This document shows, in pieces, positions 8,387 through 17,969 of a stretch of DNA of 64,000 nt. This stretch comes from Cupriavidus sp. D39 (GTDB taxonomy: Bacteria > Pseudomonadota > Gammaproteobacteria > Burkholderiales > Burkholderiaceae). The notes below the pieces were generated by a model. The model was not told the DNA's origin and made no database searches. It saw nothing but the letters and a program-made list of their open reading frames with translations. Where the stretch lies: NCBI RefSeq assembly GCF_026627925.1, contig NZ_JAPNLE010000001.1, positions 496,001-560,000 of the forward strand, read 5' to 3'. Within the stretch, counting starts at the first letter, position 1; each line of letters begins with the position of its first letter. The translations under genes were made by a program, and so were the position numbers.

Positions 8387-9810
8387 TCAGGCGGGAAGCT
8401 GGATGGCGCGCGGTTCGACGAATTCCTCGAGTCCGGCGACGCCGTTCTCGCGGCCCACACCGGATTGTTTGAAGCCGCCGAACGGCGCCAGCGAATTGAA
8501 CCGGGCGCCGTTGATGTCGACCTGGCCGGCACGCAGGCGCGAGGCCACCGCCATGGCTTGCTGCGGATCGCTCGACCAGACCGCGGCCGCCAGTCCGTAG
8601 ACGGTGCCGTTGGCAATCGCGATGGCCTCCTCCAGCGATTCGTAGGTCATCAATGTGAGTACCGGGCCGAACACCTCCTCCTGGGCAATCCTGGCGTGCG
8701 CGCCGACATTTCCGAGCACGGTAGGCGGCACGAAATAACCTGCGGAGGGTTGTTCGCTGGCATCCCGCCCGCCTGCGATCAGTTCGGCGCCTTCGGCAAG
8801 CGCGGCGTCGATGTAACCCAACACGCGCTCGCGTTGCTGCGCGGACAGCAGAGGCCCGAGCGTGGTGGCCGGCGCCATCGGGTCGCCCATGACATAGCCG
8901 GAGATGCCCTGCCGCAGCAGTTGCACGCAGGTTTCGTAGTGCGTGGCTGGTACCAGCAAGCGTGTGGTCGCGGTACAGGTCTGTCCGCTATTCAGGAAGC
9001 AGGCGCCCAGCGCATGGCGCATCGCCAACGGAAGATCCGCGTCGGGCAGCACCACGGAAGCCGACTTGCCACCAAGTTCGAGCGCTACCCGCTTGATGCC
9101 CGCGCCCGCCACACTGGCTACGCGCCTGCCAGCGGCGGTCGAGCCGGTGAACGACACCATATCCACGTCGGCATGGGCGGCAAGCGTCTCGCCCACCACC
9201 ACGCCTTCGCCCATCACCATGTTGAAGACCCCGCGCGGCAGGCCGGCGGCTGCGGCCGCGCGCACCAGCGCGAACGCGGCTGCCGGCGCCAGCTCGGACG
9301 GCTTGAGCACCACCGTGCAGCCGGCAGCGAGCGCTGGCGCCACCTTGGCCGTGATCTGGTGCAGTGGATAGTTCCATGGCGTGATGCACGCCACCACGCC
9401 GGCGGCTTCCTGGGTAACCACCGAATGCCCGATCTTGCTGCTGAAGTTGAAGCGCTCGGCCAGGTCCGCATACGTCGCCCACGCGGCCACCGGTCCTTGT
9501 ACCTGGATGCGCCGCGACAGCTTGAAGGGCATGCCGACCTCGCGCGTGATGGCTTCGGCCAGGAAGTCCCCTCCTGCGCCAGCAACGCGCCAATGCGGCG
9601 CAGCGCGGCCGCCCGCTCGGCCACCGGCGTGCGCGACCAGCCTTCGAAGGCCAGTTTCGCCGCGTTCACCGCCGCGCAGGCTTCGCCCTCGCCGGCCAAG
9701 GCAACCTCGGCGAGTGGCTGTTCTGTGAAGGAGTCCAGAAGGGTCAGGCTCGCACGCGGCGCAAAATCTCGCGACGCGCCATCGATATAGGCGTGCTGAT
9801 AGTAATGCAT
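8387..9810 (-). CDS. NAD(P)-dependent aldehyde dehydrogenase, frameshifted
   Basis: About 475 residues from ATG 9810 (MHYYQHAYIDGASRDFAPRA). The N-terminal part ends at ALLAQEG and continues in the next frame as DFLAEAITREVGMPFKLSRR; one missing base in the C-run 9568-9571 explains this. Catalytic features are intact: ITPWNYPLHQITAKVAPALA (cofactor fold), FTGSTAAGRRV, ELGGKSASVVL with the general-base Glu, and NSGQTCTATTRLLVP with the nucleophilic Cys. It oxidises an aldehyde to an acid; the substrate is not predictable. It lies between two crotonase genes in a minus-strand catabolic group. Confidence 0.88.
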
Positions 9811-9894
9811 TGAAACTCGAATCGGAATAAAGAAGTGTCCACACCGGCTGCGGACTGCGCACACAGGGTGCGGGCGCAGTCCGCGCGGTTGGCG

Positions 9895-10692
9895 TTAAGC
9901 CGCGGTTTCGCGTTCGCGGCGACGGCGGCCGCGAGCATCCAGGAAGCCACGCATGATTGCCTGGGGTTCGCCGGTGGCATATTCGTCGCGGTGATAGCGG
10001 ATCACCGCGGCACAGGCCTCGTCAAATCCGGGCTGGGTCAGCACGCGGAAACGCTCCTTGGTCAGCCGCACGGCATTGACGGGCAGCTCGGCGAACTCAC
10101 TAGCGATCTCCATCGCCTTGGACAACACTTGCCCCCGCTCGGCCAGGACATTGAGGATGCCAAGCTGATAGGCGCGCTCGCCCGTGATCAGGCGGCCGAG
10201 CAAGGACATCTCCACATTGTGCGACCGGCTTAGGAACAGCGTCATCAGGTAGGAGCCGAGAATGCTGGCCAGGCCGACACGCACTTCGGGCTGTCCGATC
10301 GACATGTCGGCAAAGCCGACGCGGATATCGGCCAGCAAGCCGATCTGGAAACCGGTGCCGGCTGCGGTGCCGTTGAAAGCCACCACCAGCGGCTTGTCAA
10401 GATTGCGCACGGCCTGGAACATGGCACGCTGGTGCCTCATCCAGCCTTCCACTTCCTCGGTCTTAAAGCTGGCCGCCTCGGCCAGGTCTTGCCCGGAAGA
10501 GAAAGCGCGATCCCCGGATCCGGTCAGCACGATGGCGCGGATGGCGCCATCGGCATTGAGGTCTTCCAGCGCGGCGATCAGTGCATCGCGCATCGGGCCG
10601 CTGATGGCATTGAGCGACTCGGGATGATCGAGCGTCACCAGGGCTATCGCTTGCCGGCGTTCGACGCGCACGTACTGTTTCATCGTGTTCAT
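9895..10692 (-). CDS. Enoyl-CoA hydratase/isomerase family protein
   Basis: A 265-residue crotonase. ALVTLDHPESLNAISGPMRD, oxyanion motif GDRAFSSGQDLAEAA (Ser replaces the usual Cys), FNGTAAGTGFQIGLLADIRV, and IGQPEVRVGLASILGSYLM in place of the common PGGGGTQ motif. The same unusual GLASI-GSYLM wording occurs in the crotonase at 16072-16842, so the two are paralogues. The C-terminus is Arg-rich (RGRRRRERETAA). Start ATG 10692; it lies 98 bases downstream of the acyl-CoA synthetase. Confidence 0.9.
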   Translation of the reverse strand: MNTMKQYVRVERRQAIALVTLDHPESLNAISGPMRDALIAALEDLNADGAIRAIVLTGSGDRAFSSGQDLAEAASFKTEEVEGWMRHQRAMFQAVRNLDKPLVVAFNGTAAGTGFQIGLLADIRVGFADMSIGQPEVRVGLASILGSYLMTLFLSRSHNVEMSLLGRLITGERAYQLGILNVLAERGQVLSKAMEIASEFAELPVNAVRLTKERFRVLTQPGFDEACAAVIRYHRDEYATGEPQAIMRGFLDARGRRRRERETAA

Positions 10693-10790
10693 AGCTTCAT
10701 TTCCTCAACGGTTTTTGCTGCGTGGGGCGCTACCGCTCACGCTGACGGAGTGGGCATGCGGCTGGCGCTCGATCAGGGCGTCGACGATCA

Positions 10791-12853
10791 CTACGCCTTC
10801 CCCGCGGAGCGGACCATCACAGGGTTCAAGTCGATCGAAGCGATCTCGCCACCGCTGCGCTGCATGACCGCTGCAACGGCAACCACCGCATCGCACAGTG
10901 CCATTACATCCATCGGGGCTTCGCCGCGCACGCCGGCAAATAGCGGCGCCACACGCAGCCGGGAGAGCGCCGTGCGCACTTCCGCGGCGTCGAACGGCGG
11001 CACCAGCAAGCAGAAGTCAGGCATGGCTTCGATGTACTTGCCGCCGTCGCTGACCATGATCACTGGCCCGAACACCGGGTCGGTCTTGCCGCCGATGGCA
11101 AACTCGCGGCGGCCGCGCTCCATCCGCGCCACGATCACGCCGCCCCACGGCACCCCCAGCGTGGCCATGCCGTCGCGGCAGGATTCGAAAGCGCTGCGCA
11201 CGGCGTCTTCGCTGTTGGCATTGAGGAAGACCAGCCCATACTCGGATTTGTGCGGCAGGGCTTCGGAACACGCTTTCACCGCTACCGCGCCGCCCAGTTG
11301 CCGCCAGGCGGCAAGCGCTTGGTCCACGTCGTGGCACACCCGGTATGCGGCCACCGGCAGCCCGGCGCTAGCCGCTACGGCCAGGCTGTCGGCTTCGCTG
11401 AGGAAAGGCGCGGCGCCTTCGGGCAGCACGATGCCTTCGCCATCTGGCGCTGCGGGCAGCACCGCATGCATCAGCGCGAAGTGGCGCGAGGCCTGGTCCA
11501 GCGCCAGCATGGCTTGCCGTTCACTGGTGAAGGTGACCAGGCCGCGCCGCCGGAATGGCGCCAGCGCCGACGCCAGGGTGGCGGTCACCACCACGGTCTT
11601 GCCGGTCGCCGCCTCGAAGGCCGCCGTATCTTCGGCGAGGCGCTCTAGGTCATAGCCGGCGCCCGCCACCGGCAGGCTGATCAGGTACAGATCGCCCGCG
11701 GGATCCTCCCCCAGCGCCCGTAGCACGCCGCCCAGCGCGCCGCTGTTACCGAGCAGCGCCGTAGTAAGATCGATCGGATTGGAACACGTCGCAAATGACG
11801 CCAGCGCCTCCTTGATCCGCTCGCGTGTGGACGACGCCAGCTCTCCCAGCTGCAAGCCCAGTTCGTCCGCCATATCCGCGCACATCACGCACGACGAGCC
11901 GCTATTGCTCACCACTACCAGTCCGCGCCCGAGCGACCGCGTGCCCTTGAGGTACAACTCGGCCACATTGACGATACTCGCAGGATCGGCCACGCGCCAG
12001 ATAGCATGGCGGTGCAGGAAGGCGTCCACTACGCCATCTTCATTGACCAGGGCGCCGGTGTGGGACTGCGCCGCCGCCATGCCGCTGGCGCTGCGCCCAG
12101 CCTTGAGCATGACGATGGGAATCCCCTTGCGGCGCGCCTGCGCGGCCGCCGCCACCAGCACTTCGGGATCTTGCAGGCTCTCCATGTAAAGCACGATCAG
12201 CTTGATCGCCGGGTCTTCGGTGACAACCTGTGCCAGCTCCGATACGGTCGTGTCGGCCTCGTTGCCGGTCGCCAGTACATAACGCACGCCTACCCCGCTC
12301 GCGCAGCAAGGTGTACAGGGCAGCGCTGGTGGCACCGCTCTGGCTGACGATAGCCACCGGCCCGTCTTGCGGTGCCAGTTGCGTGAACATCGTGCTGAAG
12401 TTGGCCACGGCGCCGTTGCTGAAGTTGGCGAGACCCTGGGAGTTGGGGCCGACCAGGCGCATCCCGGCGCGCGCAGCCACCTGGGCCAGTTCGGCTTGCT
12501 GCTGGAGGCCGTCTTCACCGGTTTCGCCAAAGCCGGAACTAAGAATGATGGCCGTGCGCACGCCTCTGGCGGCGCAGGCGCGCACCGTGGTTGCCACCGC
12601 GGCGCCGGCTACCGCCACGATGGCAAGATCGGGCGCCTCCGGCAGCGAGGCCACATCGGGGTAGCAAGGCAGGCCTTGCACCACGCTGCGGGCGGGATTG
12701 ACCGGGTAGATATTGCCGGCATAGCCGAAACGCCGGAGGTAGTCGACGGGCCGGCCACCCACCTTGTCCGGATTATCCGATGCGCCGATAATGGCAACGG
12801 ACTTCGGTGCCAGTGCGGCAGCGAGAGAGCTTGGGTCTGGTATCCATATGCAT
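10791..12853 (-). CDS. NDP-forming acyl-CoA synthetase (fused alpha-beta), frameshifted
   Basis: About 686 residues, joining three frames. From ATG 12853 a CoA-binding Rossmann domain (PKSVAIIGASDNPDKVGGRP; YPVNPARSVVQGLPCYPDV), then a ligase-CoA domain (RYVLATGNEADTTVSELAQV; the catalytic-type His in AAQSHTGALVNEDGVVDA), then an ATP-grasp domain (AVKACSEALPHKSEYGLVFL; GGKTDPVFGPVIMVSDGGKY; SIDLNPVMV). Frameshifts lie near 12833-12835 (an extra base in the G-run) and 12293-12296. The family interconverts acyl-CoA plus ADP/GDP with free acid plus ATP/GTP. The neighbouring CoA-thioester genes suggest it handles the pathway acid or product. Confidence 0.85.
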
Positions 12854-12882
12854 TGTTAGTTGTGATGCCACGTCGGCGCAGC

Positions 12883-13854
12883 TCAGTCGGCGCTGACGCC
12901 CGCTTCCTTGACCACGCAGGCCCATTTGGCGGTTTCGGTCTTGATGTAAGCGGCAAACTCGGACGGAGTGTCACCAATAGCATCCGCGCCTTGCGACTGC
13001 ATCCATTTGCGCATCTCCGCGTCGCGTAGGATGGCAACCAGGTTCTTGTTCAGTTTGTCGACGATGGAGGGCGGCGTGCCTGCCGGCGCGAGGATGCCGA
13101 ACCAGGCGGTGGCCTCATAGCCCGGCAAGCCGGCCTCCGCCATGGTCGGCACATCAGGCAAGACCGGCGAGCGCTTGGCGCTGGTGACGGCCAGTGCGCG
13201 CAACTTGCCACTCTTCACATAGGGTGCGACGGAACTGTCGAACATCAGATTGATCTGCCCGGCAAGCAGGTCCGACACTGCCGGCGCGCTGCCTTTATAC
13301 GGCACGTGCAACATCTTCACGCCGGCCATGCTCTTGAACAGCTCGCCCGACAGGTGAATGGTGCCGCCCGTGCCCGATGAGCCGAAACTCAGCTTGTCAG
13401 GATTTGCCTTCCCGTAGGCAATCAGTTCGGACACGTTTCGCGCCGGTATCAACGGATTGACCACCAGGATATTCGGCACTTCGGCCACCAGGGTGATGGG
13501 CGCGAAATCCTTGATGTGGTCATAGGGCAATCGCTTGTACAGGCTTGCATTGATCGCCTGGGTCGCGGCCGATCCCATCAACAAGGTGTAGCCATCGGCG
13601 GGCGATTTGGCGACCACCTCGGCACCGATGTTGCCGCCGGCGCCGGCACGGTTATCGACGATGACCGACTGCTGCACCCGCTCCGACAGCGCCTTGGCGA
13701 CCGCCCGCGCGAGCAGGTCGGTCACACCGCCCGGGGTGTAGGGCACCACCAGCCGGATCGGCTTGTCGGGATAAGCGGCGTGCGCCTGCACCGCGGCCAG
13801 GGGCAACGCCGCAAGGACTACCATCGCGCGCAGCAGACAAGGAGGAATCTTCAT
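12883..13854 (-). CDS. Bug-family (TctC) periplasmic solute-binding receptor
   Basis: A 323-residue tripartite tricarboxylate receptor. Signal peptide MKIPPCLLRAMVVLAALPLA with cleavage near VQAHAA; mature start YPDKPIRLVVPYTPGGVTD; family motifs VDNRAGAGGNIGAEVVAKSP, ADGYTLLMGS, HVPYKGSAPAVSDLLAGQIN, and LPDVPTMAEAGLPGYEATAW. Bug proteins bind small carboxylates in the periplasm, and many lack dedicated membrane partners. Here no TctA/TctB gene is present. It is divergent from the LysR gene at 14006, which may control it. Confidence 0.93.
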   Translation of the reverse strand: MKIPPCLLRAMVVLAALPLAAVQAHAAYPDKPIRLVVPYTPGGVTDLLARAVAKALSERVQQSVIVDNRAGAGGNIGAEVVAKSPADGYTLLMGSAATQAINASLYKRLPYDHIKDFAPITLVAEVPNILVVNPLIPARNVSELIAYGKANPDKLSFGSSGTGGTIHLSGELFKSMAGVKMLHVPYKGSAPAVSDLLAGQINLMFDSSVAPYVKSGKLRALAVTSAKRSPVLPDVPTMAEAGLPGYEATAWFGILAPAGTPPSIVDKLNKNLVAILRDAEMRKWMQSQGADAIGDTPSEFAAYIKTETAKWACVVKEAGVSAD

Positions 13855-14005
13855 TTTGGGTTGTCTCCGATATGTTTTTTGTTTGGCGTTGCCAGAGCTT
13901 TACGCCTCTCGGCAGCAAATACCCGGCGAGTTTAGCAACGGCGCCGCCATGCTCCTATAGAATCACCGGGATACCAGATATACAAAATTCAAATGGGATA
14001 CGCGT

Positions 14006-14908
14006 ATGGAACTCAAGGCGCTCCGCGCTCTTGTCGAAGTGGCGGAGTTTGGGAATATCTCGCAGGCGGCGGTCGTGCTCGGGCTGACCCAGCCGTCGCT
14101 GAGCCGCATCATCGCCACCCTGGAGAGTGAGCTGGGCGGCCCGCTCTTCTACCGTACCGGGCGCGGCGTCACGCTGACCGAACTGGGAGAGGCTGCCCTA
14201 CCCAGGGCAAGAAGCATGGTGGTCAACGGCGAACAGCTCGTAGCAGATATGCGCGATTTGGGCCAGGCGCCATCGGGCGTGGTAACGCTGGCGCTGCTGC
14301 CTTCGGTGATGCGCGGCATCGCCGGCGACCTGTTCGAGGTAGTGCGCCGGGTGTACCCGGCCGTGCGGCTGCGCATGCTGGAGGGCTTCAGCGGCCAGAT
14401 CGAAGAGTGGCTGGCAGAAGGCCGCGCCGACATCGCGTTGCTCAGCCGCTATCGGCATGCGCAAGCGAGCGTCGAAGAAGTACTGACCGTCTCGCAATTG
14501 ATGCTGGTAGGTATGCGAAACAGCGAGAGTGGTGGCAAGACGGTGCGCTTCCGTGAACTGGACGGGCTGCCGCTGGTCCTCCCGGCGAGCCCCAACGCTT
14601 TACGCGTCGCGGTCGACGACGTGGCGCGGCGCCTGCACGTGGGGATCGACGTGGTCATCGAGGCAGATTCGCTGGAGGCGCAGAAGTCGATCATCAGCCG
14701 TCAGGGATGCTACGCCGTGCTTAGCCCGCAGACCGTCGCCAAGGAAGTTGCCGCTGGCCAGTTCGAGGCGCGCCGCATTGTCGATCCGGAGCTGCCGCGG
14801 CTAGTTGTGCTTTCCACCACCACGCATCGGCCACTCAGCCGCGCGGCGCGGGAGGTGGCGCGCATCGTGCGTCGCCTGATCGGCGAGCCCGAGGCTGAGT
14901 CCGCATAG
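14006..14908 (+). CDS. LysR-family transcriptional regulator
   Basis: 300 residues. N-terminal winged helix MELKALRALVEVAEFGNISQ, AAVVLGLTQPSLSRIIATLE, ELGGPLFYRTGRGVTLTELG; C-terminal effector-binding fold (VTLALLPSVMRGIAGDLFEV; ADIALLSRYRHAQASVEEVL). It lies divergently from one Bug receptor gene (151-base gap) and directly upstream of a second Bug gene and a crotonase on its own strand. It probably controls one or both units in response to a pathway acid or CoA ester. Confidence 0.93.
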   Translation: MELKALRALVEVAEFGNISQAAVVLGLTQPSLSRIIATLESELGGPLFYRTGRGVTLTELGEAALPRARSMVVNGEQLVADMRDLGQAPSGVVTLALLPSVMRGIAGDLFEVVRRVYPAVRLRMLEGFSGQIEEWLAEGRADIALLSRYRHAQASVEEVLTVSQLMLVGMRNSESGGKTVRFRELDGLPLVLPASPNALRVAVDDVARRLHVGIDVVIEADSLEAQKSIISRQGCYAVLSPQTVAKEVAAGQFEARRIVDPELPRLVVLSTTTHRPLSRAAREVARIVRRLIGEPEAESA

Positions 14909-15022
14909 TGCGGCGGTGCATGCAAAAAAAGGATATCTGATATAGCGCGCACTCTCTATGGCTGAACTCCGGCAATCCCTACACTTGCCGGCGCGCCTCC
15001 ACAGAGAGGCGAGCATCTATCC

Positions 15023-16014
15023 ATGGAGACGACCTTGAATGCCTTAGCTTCACTCCGGAGCGCTCTCGTACTGTCCTGTGCGCTCGCCGCAGCGCCCTTG
15101 GCCAATGCACAGCCCAGCTATCCCGACAAACCAATCAGGATAGTGGTGCCCTTCCCGCCAGGCGGCCCGACCGACTCGATGGCCAGGCTCGTAGCCCAAT
15201 ACCTCGGACAGCAATTGAGCCAGTCCGTCATCGTCGACAATCGCGGCGGCGCGGGCGGCAATATCGCCACCGAGGTGGCGGCCTCATCTCCAGCCGACGG
15301 TTATACCCTGTACTTCGGTACCACCGGTACGATGGCCATCAATCCGTCCTTGTACCGCCACCTCAAGACCGACCCGATCAAGGCCCTCGACTCTGTCGGC
15401 TCGGTAGCATCGACACCCAATCTGCTGGTCGTCTCGCCAACCCTGCCGGCCAACAACATCAAGGAATTGATCGCGCTTGCCAGGCAGAAGCCGGGCTCCT
15501 CACCTTCGGCTCCGCGGGTAACGGCAGTTCGAACCATCTGAGCGGCGAGTTGTTCAGGTCGATGGCAGGCATCGATATCACGCACGTCCCATACAAGGGT
15601 ACCGGCGCAGCGTTGACCGACCTGTTCGGCGGCCGCATTTCCATGTTGTTCGACACCGTCGCCAACCAGGTCCAGTTTATCGCTTCGGGCAAAGTCAAGC
15701 CGATCGCCCTGACCGGCGCCCACCGCTCCGAGGCCCTGCCCCAGATCCCGACCATCGCCGAATCCGGACTACCGGACTTCGACGTGACGATCTGGTTCGG
15801 CGTATCCGCGCCCAAGGGCACCCCGCCCGAAGTCGTCAAGCTCCTGAACCTGCGGCTGCAGAAGGCGCTCGCCATGCCGGAAGTCAAGTCAAAACTGTCT
15901 GCACTCGGCGCGCAGCCGATGCCCGGCACACCCGCTGACTATACCCGGCTGATCCAGGCCGACACGGCTAAATGGGCCAAGGTGGTCAAGCTAACTGGTG
16001 CCACGCTGGACTAA
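15023..16014 (+). CDS. Bug-family (TctC) solute-binding receptor, frameshifted
   Basis: About 330 residues from ATG 15023 (METTLNALASLRSALVLSCA, cleavage near ANAQPS). Motifs: YPDKPIRIVVPFPPGGPTD, VDNRGGAGGNIATEVAASSP, ADGYTLYFGTTGTMAINPSL. The frame stops at 15541, while the next frame continues LTFGSAGNGSSNHLSGELFR, HVPYKGTGAALTDLFGGRIS and LPQIPTIAESGLPDFDVTIW. Adding one C near 15496 joins them. It binds an unknown carboxylate in the periplasm. The crotonase gene follows 57 bases downstream. Confidence 0.9.
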
Positions 16015-16071
16015 TGTGGTTTTTTCAAATAAGTCTGGTACGGGGCAACCGCGCCAGGCAGGAGTGAGGAT

Positions 16072-16842
16072 ATGACACAGAATGCCGTCGAAGTGACCGT
16101 GACGGACGCGGTCGCGCTGGTCACGCTGAATCGGCCCGAGCGAATGAACGCGGTGAATGCGGAACTGCGTGCCGGGCTGATTGCAGCGCTTGGCGACCTC
16201 AACCGGCGCGACGACGTGCGCGCCGTGGTGCTTGCCGGCCAGGGCTCGCGCGCCTTCTGCGCCGGTCAGGACCTGAACGAGGCCGCAGCGATGGACTGGA
16301 AGCAGATTGCCAGCTGGCTTACCCATCAACGGGCTACGTACCAGGCGATCCGCGACCTGGACAAGCCTTGCGTTGCCGCGGTGCAAGGGGTGGCAGCGGG
16401 CGCGGGCCTCCAGATCGCGCTGTGCGCAGACTGGCGCATCGCCACGCCGGAAAGCCGCTTGGGCCAGCCCGAGGTGAAAGCCGGCCTGGCCAGCATCGTG
16501 GGCTCCTACCTGATGACCCTGCATGTCGGGCACACGCATAACGCGCAGCTTTCGCTGTCAGGCGACCTAATCTCGGGTTCGCGCGCCTATGAGATCGGCC
16601 TGGTCACCGAGGTTTGCGAAGCGGATCAGTTGATGACCCGCGCCCTCGCGCGTGCGCAGGCGATGGCAGCACAGCCGCCAACGGCGATCCGTATGTCAAA
16701 GCAGCGCCTGCGGGCCATGAGCCAGCCGGGCTTCGACGAAGCCTGCGTGGCAGGCATCCGGGCTCAACTCGAGTGCTATGCCGATGGCGAGCCGCAGCGG
16801 GTGATGGCTGAGTTTATTGGGAGGCGAGCGGGCAAAGTTTGA
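16072..16842 (+). CDS. Enoyl-CoA hydratase/isomerase family protein
   Basis: A 256-residue crotonase. VALVTLNRPERMNAVNAELR, oxyanion motif GSRAFCAGQDLNEAAA, VQGVAAGAGLQIALCADWRI, and LGQPEVKAGLASIVGSYLMT, which replaces the common PGGGGTQ loop. It is paralogous to 9895-10692. A GGCAGGAGTGAGGAT ribosome-binding region precedes ATG 16072. It probably forms a unit with the upstream Bug receptor; the hydration, isomerisation or hydrolysis step cannot be chosen from sequence alone. Confidence 0.9.
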   Translation: MTQNAVEVTVTDAVALVTLNRPERMNAVNAELRAGLIAALGDLNRRDDVRAVVLAGQGSRAFCAGQDLNEAAAMDWKQIASWLTHQRATYQAIRDLDKPCVAAVQGVAAGAGLQIALCADWRIATPESRLGQPEVKAGLASIVGSYLMTLHVGHTHNAQLSLSGDLISGSRAYEIGLVTEVCEADQLMTRALARAQAMAAQPPTAIRMSKQRLRAMSQPGFDEACVAGIRAQLECYADGEPQRVMAEFIGRRAGKV

Positions 16843-16850
16843 TAGGTTGC

Positions 16851-16877
16851 GGCGGGGCCATCGTCGATAGCCCCGCC
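16851..16877. terminator. GC-rich hairpin between convergent genes
   Basis: GGCGGGGC (16851-16858), an 11-base loop, then GCCCCGCC (16870-16877): a perfect 8-bp stem between the convergent ends of the crotonase (16842) and the Bug gene (16919). No T-run on either side, so efficient intrinsic termination is not certain. Confidence 0.5.
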
Positions 16878-16918
16878 CTACAGTTCGGCCGTATGGATCC
16901 CGCCCGGCCGCGGCCGGA

Positions 16919-17890
16919 TCAATCCACCCGAATATTGCTCTCCTTGATCAACCGGCCAAGCCGCTCCGATTCCATCCTGACCTTCTCGCGGAATTGCTCC
17001 GGGTCGCTGGCAATGACATTGAAGCCCTCACTCTTGAGCCGCGCGTTGATGTCCGCGAACTCCAGCGTCTTGCGCAGGCTGGCCTCGATCTTCGCCAGCA
17101 CGTCCTTGGGCACGCCCTTGGGCACCATCATGCCGACCCATGAGTTCGCCTCATACCCCGGCACGAACTCCGCAATGGTCGGGACATCAGGCAACTGCGG
17201 CACGCGCGCCTGGCTGCCGATGGCGAGCGCCCTGACCTGGCCGCTCTTAACGTATTGCATCACTACCGGAAGCGTGGTGACCACATAGTTGATCTCACCG
17301 CCGAGGATTGCAGTCAGCATCGGGCCGCCGCCCTTGTAGGGAACGTGAGTGGCGGAGAAATTGGCCTGCGAGGCAAACGCCAGTCCGTACAGATGGTTGG
17401 ATCCCCCCACGCCGGAGGATCCGTAGGTTACCTTGTCCGGATTGGCCTTGGCGTAGGCAATCATCTTCGGCACTGTCTGCGGCGCGAAATTCTTCGCGGT
17501 GGCAAGCAACATGGGGGCGCTCACCATCAGGCTGATGTAGTCGAACGAACTGAAGGTATCGTACTTGATGTTCCTGTAGAGATGCTGGTTCACTGCATGG
17601 GAGTCGAATACCATCAGCAGCGTGTAACCATCGGCCGCAGCCCTGGCCGCTTCGTAGGTACCGATCGTACCGCTGGCACCACCCCTGTTGTCGATGATGA
17701 CGTTCTGGCCCAGGTACTCCGACAGCGTCGGGCCAATGATCCGCGCAACATGATCGACCGAGCCGCCAGGCGGGAACGGCACGATCAAACGGATGGGCCG
17801 GCTGGGGTAGCTTTGGGCCCCTGCCGTGGCAGCGAACGACGATAGGATGGCCGCTGCCAGCAGCATCCGGACTTTTCCAGGCTCGTTCAT
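16919..17890 (-). CDS. Bug-family (TctC) periplasmic solute-binding receptor
   Basis: 323 residues from ATG 17890; the upstream open frame lacks signal-peptide character, so this start is preferred. Signal peptide MNEPGKVRMLLAAAILSSFA with cleavage near ATAGAQ. Family motifs: YPSRPIRLIVPFPPGGSVD, IDNRGGASGTIGTYEAARAA, ADGYTLLMVFDSHAVNQHLY, HVPYKGGGPMLTAILGGEIN, LPDVPTIAEFVPGYEANSWV. It is the last gene of a minus-strand group with AcuI-like reductase, acyl-CoA dehydrogenase and CoA-transferase, suggesting the same carboxylate is captured and then degraded. Confidence 0.93.
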   Translation of the reverse strand: MNEPGKVRMLLAAAILSSFAATAGAQSYPSRPIRLIVPFPPGGSVDHVARIIGPTLSEYLGQNVIIDNRGGASGTIGTYEAARAAADGYTLLMVFDSHAVNQHLYRNIKYDTFSSFDYISLMVSAPMLLATAKNFAPQTVPKMIAYAKANPDKVTYGSSGVGGSNHLYGLAFASQANFSATHVPYKGGGPMLTAILGGEINYVVTTLPVVMQYVKSGQVRALAIGSQARVPQLPDVPTIAEFVPGYEANSWVGMMVPKGVPKDVLAKIEASLRKTLEFADINARLKSEGFNVIASDPEQFREKVRMESERLGRLIKESNIRVD

Positions 17891-17969
17891 GATCTGTCTC
17901 CTCCTTGTTGTGTGGTGACGTCGCGCGCCCTGGCCTATTGGCTGGCCTGTCTGGTCGCGAAGCGGGTCT

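Noticed and set aside
8228..9790. 520-residue plus-strand open frame
   Set aside because: It is antisense to the aldehyde dehydrogenase and crotonase, has repetitive Arg/His/Gly-rich text and no motif; a typical shadow in GC-rich DNA.
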